A stretch of 32,800 bases of DNA from Candidatus Caldisaccharidevorator malaysiensis. Its GTDB lineage: Bacteria; Armatimonadota; Fervidibacteria; Fervidibacterales; Fervidibacteraceae. Shown piece by piece: positions 8,682-16,247 of this stretch (positions are counted from its first letter, which is position 1; the number at the start of each line of letters is the position of its first letter). The stretch lies in the NCBI GenBank assembly GCA_025057575.1, contig JANXBO010000029.1:1-32800 (forward strand), read 5' to 3'. The position numbers and the translations under genes were made by a program. The notes beneath the pieces were generated by a model that did not search any database, was not told the DNA's origin, and worked only from the letters and a program-made list of their open reading frames with translations.

Positions 8682-9971
8682 TTAAAAGGTTTCCGTCTGC
8701 GTTGGGGTAACGGTTGCGGGGGCAGGAGGTGGGCTGTGGGATTGGTCCCGCTCCTCGTTCGTTGCTGCGGGAAGAAAAACGGTAAAGCAACTGCCTTGGC
8801 CGGGCTGACTGGTGACGGTGATCCGTCCGCCCAGCCGTTCTGCCCATTCTTTGGCGATGCTCAGCCCCAACCCAAACCCCCGCTCGGTCCCTGAACGGGA
8901 TCGGTCCCCTTGGTAAAAGCGATGGAAGATCCTTTCGTGATCCTCGGGTGGGATGCCGATGCCCGTGTCTTCCACGCAGATGAAGACAAAGGGCGACCGA
9001 GGATCTCGTCCTGCAAAAAGGCGAACGTATCCCTGATGGGTGAACTTGACCGCATTGTCCATCAGGTTGCGGAGAATCTGAAAGAGCGCCGCTTGATGGG
9101 TTTCAACGGTCAGGTCTGCGGGCACCTCGTTGAGCAAGTGAAGCCCCTTTGCCTGCGCAGCGGCAGCAAAGGAAGAAAGGACTTCTTGCGCCAATTCCCT
9201 TAGGGAAAGCCGGGTTTTCTCGGAGAGGACGACTCCTCTGTCCAAACGGACCAGTTCCAAGAGACTTTCCATCAACCGGGACAGGCGATTGGCTTCCTCG
9301 CAAAGAGACTTAAGAAACCGATCCCTCAACTCGGGATCTTCTGCAGCACCCATCATTAGGGCTTCTGAAAGGGCGGCGATGGCACTGACCGGTGTCTTGA
9401 CCTCGTGACTGATGTGGGTGATCAGGTCTTTATGAATTTTCTCCATTGTCTTCCATTGGGTCCGGTCGGTGACGATGAGAAGACAAGTCTTTTCCTTGCC
9501 GGTCATCGGGAGGGTCTGGGCGCTCACTTTGAGAAACCTTTCCTCGGGATAGTAGAAAGCAAATTCCCGCGTCTCGCTTTGATCCGTCTCAAAAACCCTC
9601 TTCACTAAATCCAGAATCTCAAAGGGAACGGAAAGGTGCCCGAGGCGACGACCGATGGAGGCAGAAGGAAGGGATAAAATCTCCCCTGCCCGATCGTTCG
9701 CAAAGAGGATTGTCCCCGCTCGGTCCAGGACCATCACGCCTTCCTCCAGACCGTTTAGGACCGTTGTGAGAAGAGGAGACGAGATGGCAAACGGCAAGGG
9801 ATGATCGGGAGGGATTCCTTTCCTCTCTGAGGACCCTTGTTGGCTGTCCGCAAGGGTCCGATTCCCTCGCCGGCGGAGGATGCGGAGAAGTATGAAGGCA
9901 AAGGAAAAGACGGCGGCGGCAATGAGAAGAGCGGGCAGGTCCTCCAAGACGATACTGGAAGAAGTTTCCAT
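8682..9971 (-). CDS. phoR: PhoR-like sensor histidine kinase
   Basis: A 429-residue kinase with one N-terminal transmembrane helix (about 13-32), a PAS-type domain (about 70-175, GVMVLDRAGTILFANDRAGE), and a HisKA domain with phospho-acceptor H189 in THISHEVKTP. The ATP-binding domain has N306 (N box), DTGIGI at 335-340 (G1) and GFGLGL at 365-370 (G2). A PAS domain with a short membrane anchor and no large periplasmic domain is typical of PhoR. The ATG lies three bases after the stop codon of the response regulator gene, so translation is probably coupled. The phoB-phoR pair, arsC, pstS and a phosphate-type porin are close together, which supports phosphate sensing. The signal and partner are inferred from this context. 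Confidence 0.88.
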   Translation of the reverse strand: METSSSIVLEDLPALLIAAAVFSFAFILLRILRRRGNRTLADSQQGSSERKGIPPDHPLPFAISSPLLTTVLNGLEEGVMVLDRAGTILFANDRAGEILSLPSASIGRRLGHLSVPFEILDLVKRVFETDQSETREFAFYYPEERFLKVSAQTLPMTGKEKTCLLIVTDRTQWKTMEKIHKDLITHISHEVKTPVSAIAALSEALMMGAAEDPELRDRFLKSLCEEANRLSRLMESLLELVRLDRGVVLSEKTRLSLRELAQEVLSSFAAAAQAKGLHLLNEVPADLTVETHQAALFQILRNLMDNAVKFTHQGYVRLFAGRDPRSPFVFICVEDTGIGIPPEDHERIFHRFYQGDRSRSGTERGFGLGLSIAKEWAERLGGRITVTSQPGQGSCFTVFLPAATNEERDQSHSPPPAPATVTPTQTETF

Positions 9972-9974
9972 CGG

Positions 9975-10673
9975 CTAACCGACGAACTTGTAACCGATTC
10001 CCCTGACCGTGACGATGCGGGTGGGCTCGGATGGGTTTTCCTCAATTTTTTCCCGGAGCCAACGAATGTGCACGTCAACGGTCCTTTGATCAATGAACTC
10101 GTGATGCCCCCAGACCCGTTCCAGAAGGTATTGACGGGAAAGGACCTTTCCCACATTGAGGACCAGGGTGTGCAAGAGAGCAAACTCCCTTGGGGTGAGG
10201 GCAAGGGGGCGATCGTTGAGGAAAGCGGTCCATTCGCGGGGATCAAGAGTCAAGTTGCCCACTTTGATAACGGCGTCGCTGGTTGTCCCTTCATCAGAGG
10301 CAGCGGACCGGCGAAGGATGGCTCGGATCCGAGCGATCAACTCTTTTATGGAAAAGGGCTTGACCACATAATCGTCGGCACCCAGTTCAAAGCCCAAAAC
10401 TCGGTCGTCCTCTTCCCCTCGTGCGGTCAAAATTAAGATCGGGATGGCGCTTTTTGCCCGAACGGCTCGGCAGACCTGCCATCCGTCCAGCCCCGGAAGC
10501 ATCAAGTCCAGGATGATAAGGTCAAAGGATTGTTTCAAGGCGAGGCGCAGTGCTTCTTGACCGTTGTGGACGGTCTTGACAAAAAAGCCCTCTTTCTTTA
10601 AGGCATATTCCACGGCAGCCGCTAAGGGTGCCTCATCCTCCACCAGCAAGATGGTCCGGGGACTGGTAGTCAT
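9975..10673 (-). CDS. phoB: PhoB-like OmpR-family response regulator
   Basis: A 232-residue protein with an N-terminal receiver domain and a C-terminal winged-helix DNA-binding domain. The receiver has acidic residues E12-D13, phospho-acceptor D56 in LIILDLMLPG, and a conserved Lys in VVKPFS. The C-terminal domain has the usual LTPREFALLHTL and RTVDVHIRWLREKI motifs and ends in RGIGYKFVG. It would bind tandem direct repeats, and a matching series is found at 13657-13706. The ATG at 10673 is chosen because GGAGGG lies eight bases upstream. The longer frame begins at a TTG with no such site. It is the second gene of an arsC-phoB-phoR operon, 20 bases after arsC. Assignment to PhoB rather than another OmpR-type regulator rests partly on context. 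Confidence 0.88.
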   Translation of the reverse strand: MTTSPRTILLVEDEAPLAAAVEYALKKEGFFVKTVHNGQEALRLALKQSFDLIILDLMLPGLDGWQVCRAVRAKSAIPILILTARGEEDDRVLGFELGADDYVVKPFSIKELIARIRAILRRSAASDEGTTSDAVIKVGNLTLDPREWTAFLNDRPLALTPREFALLHTLVLNVGKVLSRQYLLERVWGHHEFIDQRTVDVHIRWLREKIEENPSEPTRIVTVRGIGYKFVG

Positions 10674-10693
10674 CTTCAGGTCCCTCCGGGCGA

Positions 10694-11095
10694 TCAAAGG
10701 TGTTGGGGCAGTTCCCGAATCCGCCGCTCCAGGTCATCGCGGACTTGACGAAAGAACTGGATTTTGGACTCGTCGTCGCCGACAAAAGCCGCCGGGTCCG
10801 GAAGGCTCCAATGAAGGGTGGGGACTTTGAGGGGAAGATGGACGCAGGCTTCTTGTGCCTGATCGCAGACGGTGACGATCAAGTCCACCGAATTGGCAAG
10901 GTTTAAATCAATGGTTTTGGGTTGCTGATGGGAAATGTCAATGCCCTTTTCCTTCATTACGGCGATGGCGAAGGGATGGACGGACGACTTGGGCTCTGTG
11001 CCGGCGCTGTAGGCGTCCCAACCCATTTCTCTCGCCAGACCCTCCGCCATCTGACTGCGCGCCGAGTTTCCCGTGCAAAGAAACAGCACCTTCAT
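10694..11095 (-). CDS. arsC: Thioredoxin-type arsenate reductase (low-molecular-weight phosphatase fold)
   Basis: A 133-residue protein of the LMW-PTP-like ArsC family. The P-loop C7-x5-R13 (CTGNSAR) is at the N-terminus. The redox pair C77 and C84 in TVCDQAQEAC has the spacing of the Cys82/Cys89 pair of the staphylococcal enzyme. It would reduce arsenate to arsenite with thioredoxin. Its place with Pho genes is sensible, since arsenate enters through phosphate uptake. AGGAGG lies about 15 bases before the ATG, a slightly long spacing. The first ~180 bases are nearly identical to a truncated copy at 13403-13581. This copy is complete and has its own promoter. No ars efflux gene is visible, so detoxification would depend on a transporter elsewhere. 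Confidence 0.9.
   Translation of the reverse strand: MKVLFLCTGNSARSQMAEGLAREMGWDAYSAGTEPKSSVHPFAIAVMKEKGIDISHQQPKTIDLNLANSVDLIVTVCDQAQEACVHLPLKVPTLHWSLPDPAAFVGDDESKIQFFRQVRDDLERRIRELPQHL
10908..11086. repeat. 179-base direct repeat, copy A (within intact arsC)
   Basis: Positions 10908-11086 match 13403-13581 in the same orientation, without gaps and with two mismatches (10970/13465 and 11055/13550). The copies flank the methylase module, 2495 bases apart. Similarity falls sharply at both ends but does not vanish: the first codons (MKV against MSKKV) and the codons after the repeat (DLNL against DLGL) are still related. Confidence 0.95.
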
Positions 11096-11132
11096 TATGG
11101 TCGTCGGCAGCCCTCCTTACTTGCTCCCATAA

Positions 11133-11162
11133 ATTTTACCGTTTCTGGGCACTGCCGATCAA
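11133..11162 (-). promoter_or_regulatory. Probable sigma-70 promoter of arsC-phoB-phoR
   Basis: On the minus strand TTGATC (11157-11162) and TAAAAT (11133-11138) are separated by 18 bases. The start of transcription would fall near 11126, about 30 bases before the arsC ATG. It lies outside the repeated arsC segment, so the full-length arsC copy does not depend on the Pho-box promoter near 13612. Confidence 0.5.
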
Positions 11163-11218
11163 AGTCTCGTGCGCTTCACGACCATCCCTATGTCTGCGCG
11201 AACGCTCTTTTATTAAAA

Positions 11219-11884
11219 TCAAGAGAACTCGTCCAGGATACCCGTTAAAAGGGTCACCATATCATTTTTATGAGAGCGGGATCCGATAGCAAAAGCCCTG
11301 ACGAGGGTTACTATGAGCGAAACAGGAGGTGACCAGATTGCCTGCTCGCGAGGTCGCGCCGGGCGACCAACCAGATCACGAGGCAAACAATTACGCAAAG
11401 GCACGAACACATACACCATCGCTTGAAACCCGACCCCTCTCTGGCGATGCCTGACCTCAATCCTGACGGAGGCACCATCTGCGGACTGAACTAGGACAGG
11501 GTGCTTCCGCCATAATAGCCGAAAGCCCGCAAACTCGTTGCTTGTCGTTTCAATGGTGACCGACGCAACCTCTTCCCAAAACACTTCTTGTCTCTCAACC
11601 GATTGTCGCAATAAGGTTAATTCGTCTCGCAGGAAAAGGCTTTGTTGGTATCCTAACAGCAAAAGCAATCCTAATTCAATTGGGTTACCGTAATGGTCAC
11701 GGTAGGCAATCTGCCATTCTACCAGGTCGTTGGGTTCTAAAGCAATCTGACGCGTCGCAATCGGCTGGTCGTTGCGCTTTACCCGAACCTTCCCAGTCGG
11801 CGTGGTCAGCGGCAGTTTGCAAATGAGCCGGTTCTGCTCTTCATCCCAGCCCACCTCAACGATGCGCCGGTTCACCGTTCGCAC
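11219..11884 (-). CDS. Unknown protein encoded with the DNA methylase (possible restriction partner)
   Basis: A 221-residue product if the GTG at 11884 is used (218 if the GTG at 11875). Either start overlaps the end of the methylase gene by 20-29 bases, so the two are translationally linked. The open frame extends further upstream, but that part lies inside the methylase coding region. The sequence has no transmembrane helix and mixes beta-type stretches (VRIEVRHRQRGVGFQAMVYV) with a helical section (LFLRDELTLLRQSVER). I see no certain PD-(D/E)xK, HNH or GIY-YIG motif. Overlap with a methylase/specificity gene suggests the restriction or control component of the same system, but no function can be assigned from sequence. 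Confidence 0.7.
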   Translation of the reverse strand: MRTVNRRIVEVGWDEEQNRLICKLPLTTPTGKVRVKRNDQPIATRQIALEPNDLVEWQIAYRDHYGNPIELGLLLLLGYQQSLFLRDELTLLRQSVERQEVFWEEVASVTIETTSNEFAGFRLLWRKHPVLVQSADGASVRIEVRHRQRGVGFQAMVYVFVPLRNCLPRDLVGRPARPREQAIWSPPVSLIVTLVRAFAIGSRSHKNDMVTLLTGILDEFS

Positions 11885-13307
11885 CGTCCAGCAATTGCTC
11901 CAATTCGGTGACCAAAGATAATAATTGATCGTGTTGTGCTTGGCCACTCTTGTAAGCCCTGTGGATCTGTTGATAGGCAACCGCAAATCGTCTTTGGACT
12001 GGTAAAGGTGGGATAGGAACAAGAATCTCGCGCAATAAGCGCTGGGGTAAAGTAACGGTTCCCGTTCCCCGCTTAAGAGAATCTATCTGGCGACGGAAAG
12101 CCTCTGTTTGGGCAAAGATAGCAAAAAACTCCGGTAGCAGGATGGGTTTCAGTCGCAGGATATAAAGGTAGTCGTCGGCAATTCCCTGCTCGTCTTCATC
12201 AAGGATGGCGGCTGCCCTCCCAATACATCCGACGCCGACCCGCACAAACAACACATCACCGATGCGAGCATAACATTGCTGTTTGCACATCGGGCTATTT
12301 ATGGCTATCAAGCGACCGTCCCGCTGCACATCAACACCGTAAGGCGTGATGGTCTTTGCCGACAAAAAGGGGATGCCCGAATTAGCAAATTGGCGGCGGG
12401 AGCCGTATTCTGTGCGACCGCCCCTCATTGCGCTAATCAATTCTCTGAGGGGAATAAGAGGGAAGGAGCACGTCCACGGTGAGGACAATAAGTGATAGAT
12501 CGGGGACATATTATCAATGAGGTCTGCCACTGGCTTACGAAATCCAGAACCCTCGCCAATCTGTTGAGAGATCGTGCGCAAGTCGTTCTCGGTTTCGGCG
12601 TGCGCCAAGAGAACTGTGGTCTGTGGTGACGACCTTCCCTTGCGGGCAAAGAGAACGCAAGTTTTCGCATTAAAAAAGGCACGAGACAAACTGACAACTG
12701 CCAGAGGCGTCACATTGTGACATAGCCACTCCCGAACGCTTCTAAGAGGCAGGTTGGCAAAAATACCTTCGGGCAGCACCAAGCAAAGCATACCGTCGTC
12801 TCGCAGAGCGCTCACGCATAACTCTAAAAAAAGGACCTCTATCGCTTGGCTTCTTCGTCCCCGCCCTAAAGCGTAGAGGTGCAGGATCGTTGGTTCGCCG
12901 ATCCGACCATACTTGGCGGAAAAAGGGGGGTTGGTTGCCACCAAGTCAAATCTGTTGTGAAGGTGGCGAGGAAGGAACAATGCATTCTCTCGTATCAGGC
13001 GGATCCGGTGACCGCCACTCTCCGTGATGCCTGCCTTTCTGCAAGCCGAAATGGCTCCGGCATCCACATCAACGCCCCAGATTTCCGTGAAGCCGTGGTC
13101 AAGGAAAGCCTTGAGGAAGATGCCGTCCCCGCAAGCGGGGTCTAAGGCGGAGCCTCTGAACGGCAGTTGAGACGCTGCCACCGTCACCATCCAGGAAGCC
13201 AGAGGCTCTGGTGTGAAATACTGTCCCAAAACCTTCTCCTTCCGCTGGAAATGCTTTTGTCGTTGTGGCTCCGCTGTCTCTGACGACCATAGGGTCCTTT
13301 GCTTCAT
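11856..13307 (-). CDS. N6-adenine DNA methylase fused to a type I-like specificity domain
   Basis: A 483-residue fusion. The N-terminal two-thirds is a gamma-class amino-methyltransferase: GQYFTP at 28-33 (motif X region), DPACGDG at 56-62 (SAM-binding motif I) and NPPF at 126-129 (catalytic motif IV). From about residue 280 there is one HsdS-like target-recognition domain (IPLRELISAMRGG, GIPFLSAKTI, GDVLFVRVGVGCIGRAA). A coiled-coil-type end follows (LPPLPVQRRF type helix). Only about 27 residues precede the methylase core, so there is no room for the N-terminal nuclease of type IIG enzymes. The ATG at 13307 comes one base after the stop codon of the truncated arsC copy, which suggests coupled translation. 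The gene lies between 179-base direct repeats of arsC. Its recognition sequence is unknown. Confidence 0.85.
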   Translation of the reverse strand: MKQRTLWSSETAEPQRQKHFQRKEKVLGQYFTPEPLASWMVTVAASQLPFRGSALDPACGDGIFLKAFLDHGFTEIWGVDVDAGAISACRKAGITESGGHRIRLIRENALFLPRHLHNRFDLVATNPPFSAKYGRIGEPTILHLYALGRGRRSQAIEVLFLELCVSALRDDGMLCLVLPEGIFANLPLRSVREWLCHNVTPLAVVSLSRAFFNAKTCVLFARKGRSSPQTTVLLAHAETENDLRTISQQIGEGSGFRKPVADLIDNMSPIYHLLSSPWTCSFPLIPLRELISAMRGGRTEYGSRRQFANSGIPFLSAKTITPYGVDVQRDGRLIAINSPMCKQQCYARIGDVLFVRVGVGCIGRAAAILDEDEQGIADDYLYILRLKPILLPEFFAIFAQTEAFRRQIDSLKRGTGTVTLPQRLLREILVPIPPLPVQRRFAVAYQQIHRAYKSGQAQHDQLLSLVTELEQLLDGANGEPAHR

Positions 13308-13308
13308 C

Positions 13309-13596
13309 TCAGGTCACCGGAGCATCTCGTAGCGGGTCTGAAACTGTCCCGAGGAAGAACTTTCTCTCGTAGGGTGGTTTTCCTTGACGGTCCAAGCCCA
13401 AGTCAATGGTTTTGGGTTGCTGATGGGAAATGTCAATGCCCTTTTCCTTCATTACGGCGATGGCAAAGGGATGGACGGACGACTTGGGCTCTGTGCCGGC
13501 GCTGTAGGCGTCCCAACCCATTTCTCTCGCCAGACCCTCCGCCATCTGACGGCGCGCCGAGTTTCCCGTGCAAAGAAACAGAACTTTCTTGCTCAT
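13309..13596 (-). pseudogene. Truncated second copy of arsC
   Basis: A 95-codon open frame. Its first ~63 residues match intact ArsC (P-loop C-T-G-N-S-A-R present), then it passes into about 30 unrelated residues ending RDAPVT. The redox Cys pair (C77/C84 of the intact copy) is missing, so it cannot be a working arsenate reductase. It has an ATG at 13596, and a TATACT hexamer lies upstream at 13612-13617. Its stop codon (13309-13311) is one base before the methylase ATG. It may now act mainly as a translated leader for the methylase. Confidence 0.85.
13403..13581. repeat. 179-base direct repeat, copy B (within truncated arsC)
   Basis: Second copy of the arsC segment. It encodes the P-loop with one change (SARRQ instead of SARSQ) and runs up to PKTID. 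Recombination between the two copies would remove the methylase and its partner and leave one arsC gene directly behind the Pho-box region. Confidence 0.95.
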
Positions 13597-13611
13597 AGCC
13601 TCAAATAACTC

Positions 13612-13617
13612 AGTATA
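13612..13617 (-). promoter_or_regulatory. Probable -10 element for the truncated arsC / methylase transcript
   Basis: TATACT on the minus strand, about 16 bases upstream of the ATG at 13596. The expected -35 position (near 13635-13640) has no good match, as expected for an activator-dependent promoter. The TTAA-type repeats at 13657-13706 lie just upstream. Confidence 0.4.
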
Positions 13618-13656
13618 GCGTCGCTAAGAGTACTCCCTGGTCTGGATCGGGTCTTT

Positions 13657-13706
13657 TTAACGCTGTCTTAACGATCTGTGAGGACCTGATTAAAGAGAGG
13701 TTAAAT
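13657..13706. promoter_or_regulatory. Probable Pho box: TTAA-type half-sites on an 11-base period
   Basis: TTAACG at 13657 and 13668, TTAAAG at 13690 and TTAAAT at 13701 all share one 11-base register; the slot at 13679 holds a degenerate TGAGGA. Tandem 11-base-period direct repeats are how PhoB/PhoP-type regulators bind, and TTAACA-like half-sites with 5-base spacers are known for the Bacillus PhoP box. The region lies between divergent genes, pstS on the right and truncated arsC on the left. A PhoB-like regulator is encoded 3 kb away. It could control both directions. Confidence 0.65.
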
Positions 13707-13720
13707 TTGACCAAGGTCAA
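13707..13720. promoter_or_regulatory. Perfect inverted repeat upstream of pstS (operator candidate)
   Basis: TTGACC and GGTCAA arms flank AA, directly after the last Pho half-site. The left arm also resembles a -35 hexamer. It could bind a dimeric repressor or be a chance palindrome. Confidence 0.3.
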
Positions 13721-13789
13721 TGACTCAAAAAGAGCCCAAATGGTAGAAACTGAACCAGCCGAAAAAATCTCAAAGGAGGTCGTGCAGCG

Positions 13790-14812
13790 ATGTTGCGAGG
13801 CGGTAAGAGGCGGTCGCCGATCCTGGTCGGCGTCGCCATCGGGCTTCTGATGAGCGTTGGGCTACTGGCAGCCCTCTCCGCCGAAATGATCCGGATAGAC
13901 GGTTCCAGCACCGTCTTTCCGATCACGGAAGCGGTCGCCGAGGAATTTCGCAAAGCCCATCCGGACATTCAGGTCACCGTCGGCATCTCAGGGACGGGCG
14001 GCGGGTTCAAACGGTTCAGCCGGGGCGAGACGGACATCTCCAATGCGTCCCGACCGATCCGGGAAGTAGAGGACAAGGCGTGCCGGGAGAACGGCATCCA
14101 ATACATTGAACTGCCGGTCGCCTTTGACGCTCTGAGCGTGGTGGTCAATCCGTCCAATAACTGGGTCACGTCGCTGACCGTTGAAGAGTTGAAAAAGATT
14201 TGGGAGCCGGACGCTAAGGGGAAAATTGTCCGCTGGTCGCAGGTGCGAGCCGGTTTTCCCGATCGTCCCCTTAGGCTTTATGGAGCAGGAACGGACAGTG
14301 GGACCTTTGACTTCTTCACGGAAGCCATCGTCGGCAAGGAACGGGCGAGCCGGAGCGACTACACCGCCAGCGAGGATGACAACGTCCTCGTTCAGGGCGT
14401 AATGAGGGATGCCGATGCCCTCGGTTACTTCGGTTTCGCTTACTATTGGGAAAACAGAACCCGGCTGAAAGCTGTTGCTATTCAGTGCAACTGCCACAAT
14501 GATGGCAAGCCGTCCGCGCCGTCGTTTGACTCGGTCCTGAAGAACCAATATCACTTGGCGAGACCCCTCTTCATCTATGTCAGCAGCAAGTCGGCCGATC
14601 GACCAGCGGTTCAGACCTTCGTTCACTTCTATCTGCGAACCGCTCCCAAGTTGGTCAAAGAAGTCGGCTATGTGCCTCTGACCCCCCGACTCTACCAGTT
14701 AGCCCGAAACCGGTTTAACAAGAGAATCTACGGTTCCGTCTTCGGTCTGAAAGGCGCTCAGGTCGGTGTTTCCTTGGAGTCACTGCTGGCCGCCGAGGAA
14801 AAGGGCAAATAA
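13790..14812 (+). CDS. pstS: Phosphate-binding protein of the PstS/SphX type
   Basis: A 340-residue exported protein. Residues 1-31 form a signal peptide (basic start GGKRR, then a long hydrophobic stretch and LSA before the mature EMIRIDGSS). The mature protein carries the phosphate-binding loops of the family: [39 protein letters not shown] and [12 protein letters not shown]. There is no lipobox Cys, so it should be free in the periplasm rather than a lipoprotein. A strong AAAGGAGGT lies nine bases before the ATG. It follows the probable Pho box and would be induced by phosphate limitation. No pstC, pstA, pstB or phoU is present nearby, so the transporter it serves must be elsewhere. It is followed by a hairpin terminator and the porin gene. 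Confidence 0.92.
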   Translation: MLRGGKRRSPILVGVAIGLLMSVGLLAALSAEMIRIDGSSTVFPITEAVAEEFRKAHPDIQVTVGISGTGGGFKRFSRGETDISNASRPIREVEDKACRENGIQYIELPVAFDALSVVVNPSNNWVTSLTVEELKKIWEPDAKGKIVRWSQVRAGFPDRPLRLYGAGTDSGTFDFFTEAIVGKERASRSDYTASEDDNVLVQGVMRDADALGYFGFAYYWENRTRLKAVAIQCNCHNDGKPSAPSFDSVLKNQYHLARPLFIYVSSKSADRPAVQTFVHFYLRTAPKLVKEVGYVPLTPRLYQLARNRFNKRIYGSVFGLKGAQVGVSLESLLAAEEKGK

Positions 14813-14897
14813 CCGATGGGACCTCGTTGGCTTGCGCCCCCTGCCAGCCTTTGCCCCCCGCCCCCCTCCCTCGGCGGTCCCTTCTCAAAAAGGAACC

Positions 14898-14921
14898 CGG
14901 CAGGGGGCCCTGCCGTTCTTT
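14898..14921 (+). terminator. Rho-independent terminator after pstS
   Basis: CGGCAGG (14898-14904) pairs with CCTGCCG (14909-14915) around a four-base loop, followed by TTCTTT. It lies between pstS and the porin gene, so the porin may have its own promoter or be reached by read-through. Confidence 0.55.
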
Positions 14922-14991
14922 ACCACCAGCAAATGATAAAGCGAAGACACGAAAAAGCACAAACCCAACAAAGGAGGAGGAGAGTGGTTAA

Positions 14992-16173
14992 ATGAGTAAG
15001 AGGTCGTCTCTGAAGTGGCTGTTCGTGCCGTCTGTGCTGGTCATCTTCTTGGGAACGGCGATGGGATTCTCGGCGGAGCAGCCGACTGTCGAATCCCTTC
15101 AGGCGGAGATCGCCAAACTCAAAAGCCAGTTAGATAAACTGCAGACGCAACTGGCTCAGATCCAGAAAGAACAAAAAAGCAGCCAGAAAGTCGTCCAGCG
15201 ATTTGAACCGTTGACGGTTCGCGGCTACATCCAGATGCGGTATGAGAAAAACACCAGTCTCGCCACGGACGTGGGCACAGTTGGTGGTCTGGCTCGGGGT
15301 CGGGCGAAGGACACTTTCCGGCTCCGACGGGTGCGGCTGGATGTCCGAGGCACTCCCATCAGAGGAACTCTTTACCGTCTGCAGTTGGATTCCTCTGGAA
15401 GGGACCTGGAGTTGAGAGACGCTTATCTGGAAACACAAATCGGTGACGGGACCTTTACTTTCGGTCACTTCAAGGTCCCCTTGCTGGAAGAAGTAATAGA
15501 ATCGTCCGCGACCCGCTGGACCCCCGAGCGCGCTGTCCTTTCTACGCGGCTGTTTCCTGGAGAGAGGGACCGGGGCATCGCCTACACCTGGTCGATGAAC
15601 GGAGGTTCCGAACTGACCTTGGGGTTGTTTAGCGGGACCCTCACCACCGAAACGCTGGACAGCCTTACGACCCGAAAGTCCTGGCTGGTTCGGGTGGCGG
15701 CTCCCCTCGGCGAAAAAGGCAAGTGGGGACGAGCCTGGATCGGGATGATGGACGGGATCGGAAGGCGCAACTTCGGAACGGATGCGGCTCCCAATATCCG
15801 TAACTTTGACCGGGATCGTCAGGTGGTCGGTCTCAATTTGACCACTCCCGAAGGCATCACCTTCCGCGCCGAATTCCTCCGAGGAAAGGATTTTGGGACA
15901 GCAGCCCGACCCAGTGTTTCCGTTCAGGGATGGTATGCCCTGGTCGGTTATCAGATTCCCAAACAGCCGTACCTTCTCTACGCCAAGAGGGACCTTTTTG
16001 ATCCTGACCGAGGCGTGAGGGGGAACACCTTTAGCCGATGGGCGTTCGGGATCCAATATGATCTGAACCGGTCCACCCGTTTCAACCTGACCTGGGAGAA
16101 CCAGAAGGACCCTGCCCGCATCACAACGGGAAGTGGCAGCATATGGACCTTCCAAGCCCAAACCCGTTATTAG
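14992..16173 (+). CDS. Phosphate-selective porin of the OprP/OprO type
   Basis: A 393-residue outer-membrane protein. A signal peptide covers about residues 1-27 (ending GFSA). A coiled coil follows at about 32-65, built on heptads such as [19 protein letters not shown]; such an N-terminal coiled coil is known in related porins. From about 70 to the end alternating residues form beta strands, and the protein ends in an aromatic residue (QAQTRY) as outer-membrane barrels do. The features [12 protein letters not shown] and FKVPLLEE match the OprP/OprO family. AAAGGAGGAGGAG precedes the ATG. Its place after pstS suggests phosphate uptake across the outer membrane, so the organism is diderm. Substrate selectivity is inferred from family and context. 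Confidence 0.87.
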   Translation: MSKRSSLKWLFVPSVLVIFLGTAMGFSAEQPTVESLQAEIAKLKSQLDKLQTQLAQIQKEQKSSQKVVQRFEPLTVRGYIQMRYEKNTSLATDVGTVGGLARGRAKDTFRLRRVRLDVRGTPIRGTLYRLQLDSSGRDLELRDAYLETQIGDGTFTFGHFKVPLLEEVIESSATRWTPERAVLSTRLFPGERDRGIAYTWSMNGGSELTLGLFSGTLTTETLDSLTTRKSWLVRVAAPLGEKGKWGRAWIGMMDGIGRRNFGTDAAPNIRNFDRDRQVVGLNLTTPEGITFRAEFLRGKDFGTAARPSVSVQGWYALVGYQIPKQPYLLYAKRDLFDPDRGVRGNTFSRWAFGIQYDLNRSTRFNLTWENQKDPARITTGSGSIWTFQAQTRY

Positions 16174-16184
16174 CCCTCTTGACG

Positions 16185-16204
16185 GTGTCAGAGGGATGTG
16201 ACAC
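16185..16204. promoter_or_regulatory. Inverted repeat between the porin and cold-shock genes
   Basis: GTGTCA (16185-16190) and TGACAC (16199-16204) flank eight bases. A TTGACG (16179-16184) just before it could be a -35 hexamer. The repeat could be an operator or a weak hairpin; nothing else supports either. Confidence 0.25.
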
Positions 16205-16247
16205 AGTTAAAAGAGGCAGCACGGTCGGGTTCGTGACCTTTGCAGTG

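Noticed and set aside
10908..13581. Insertion sequence or transposon carrying the methylase
   Set aside because: No transposase, terminal inverted repeats or short target-site duplications are visible; only the 179-base arsC repeats flank it.
15130..16161. 343-codon antisense open frame over the porin gene
   Set aside because: The plus-strand porin has a signal peptide, ribosome site and family motifs; the antisense frame has none and reads as a shadow.
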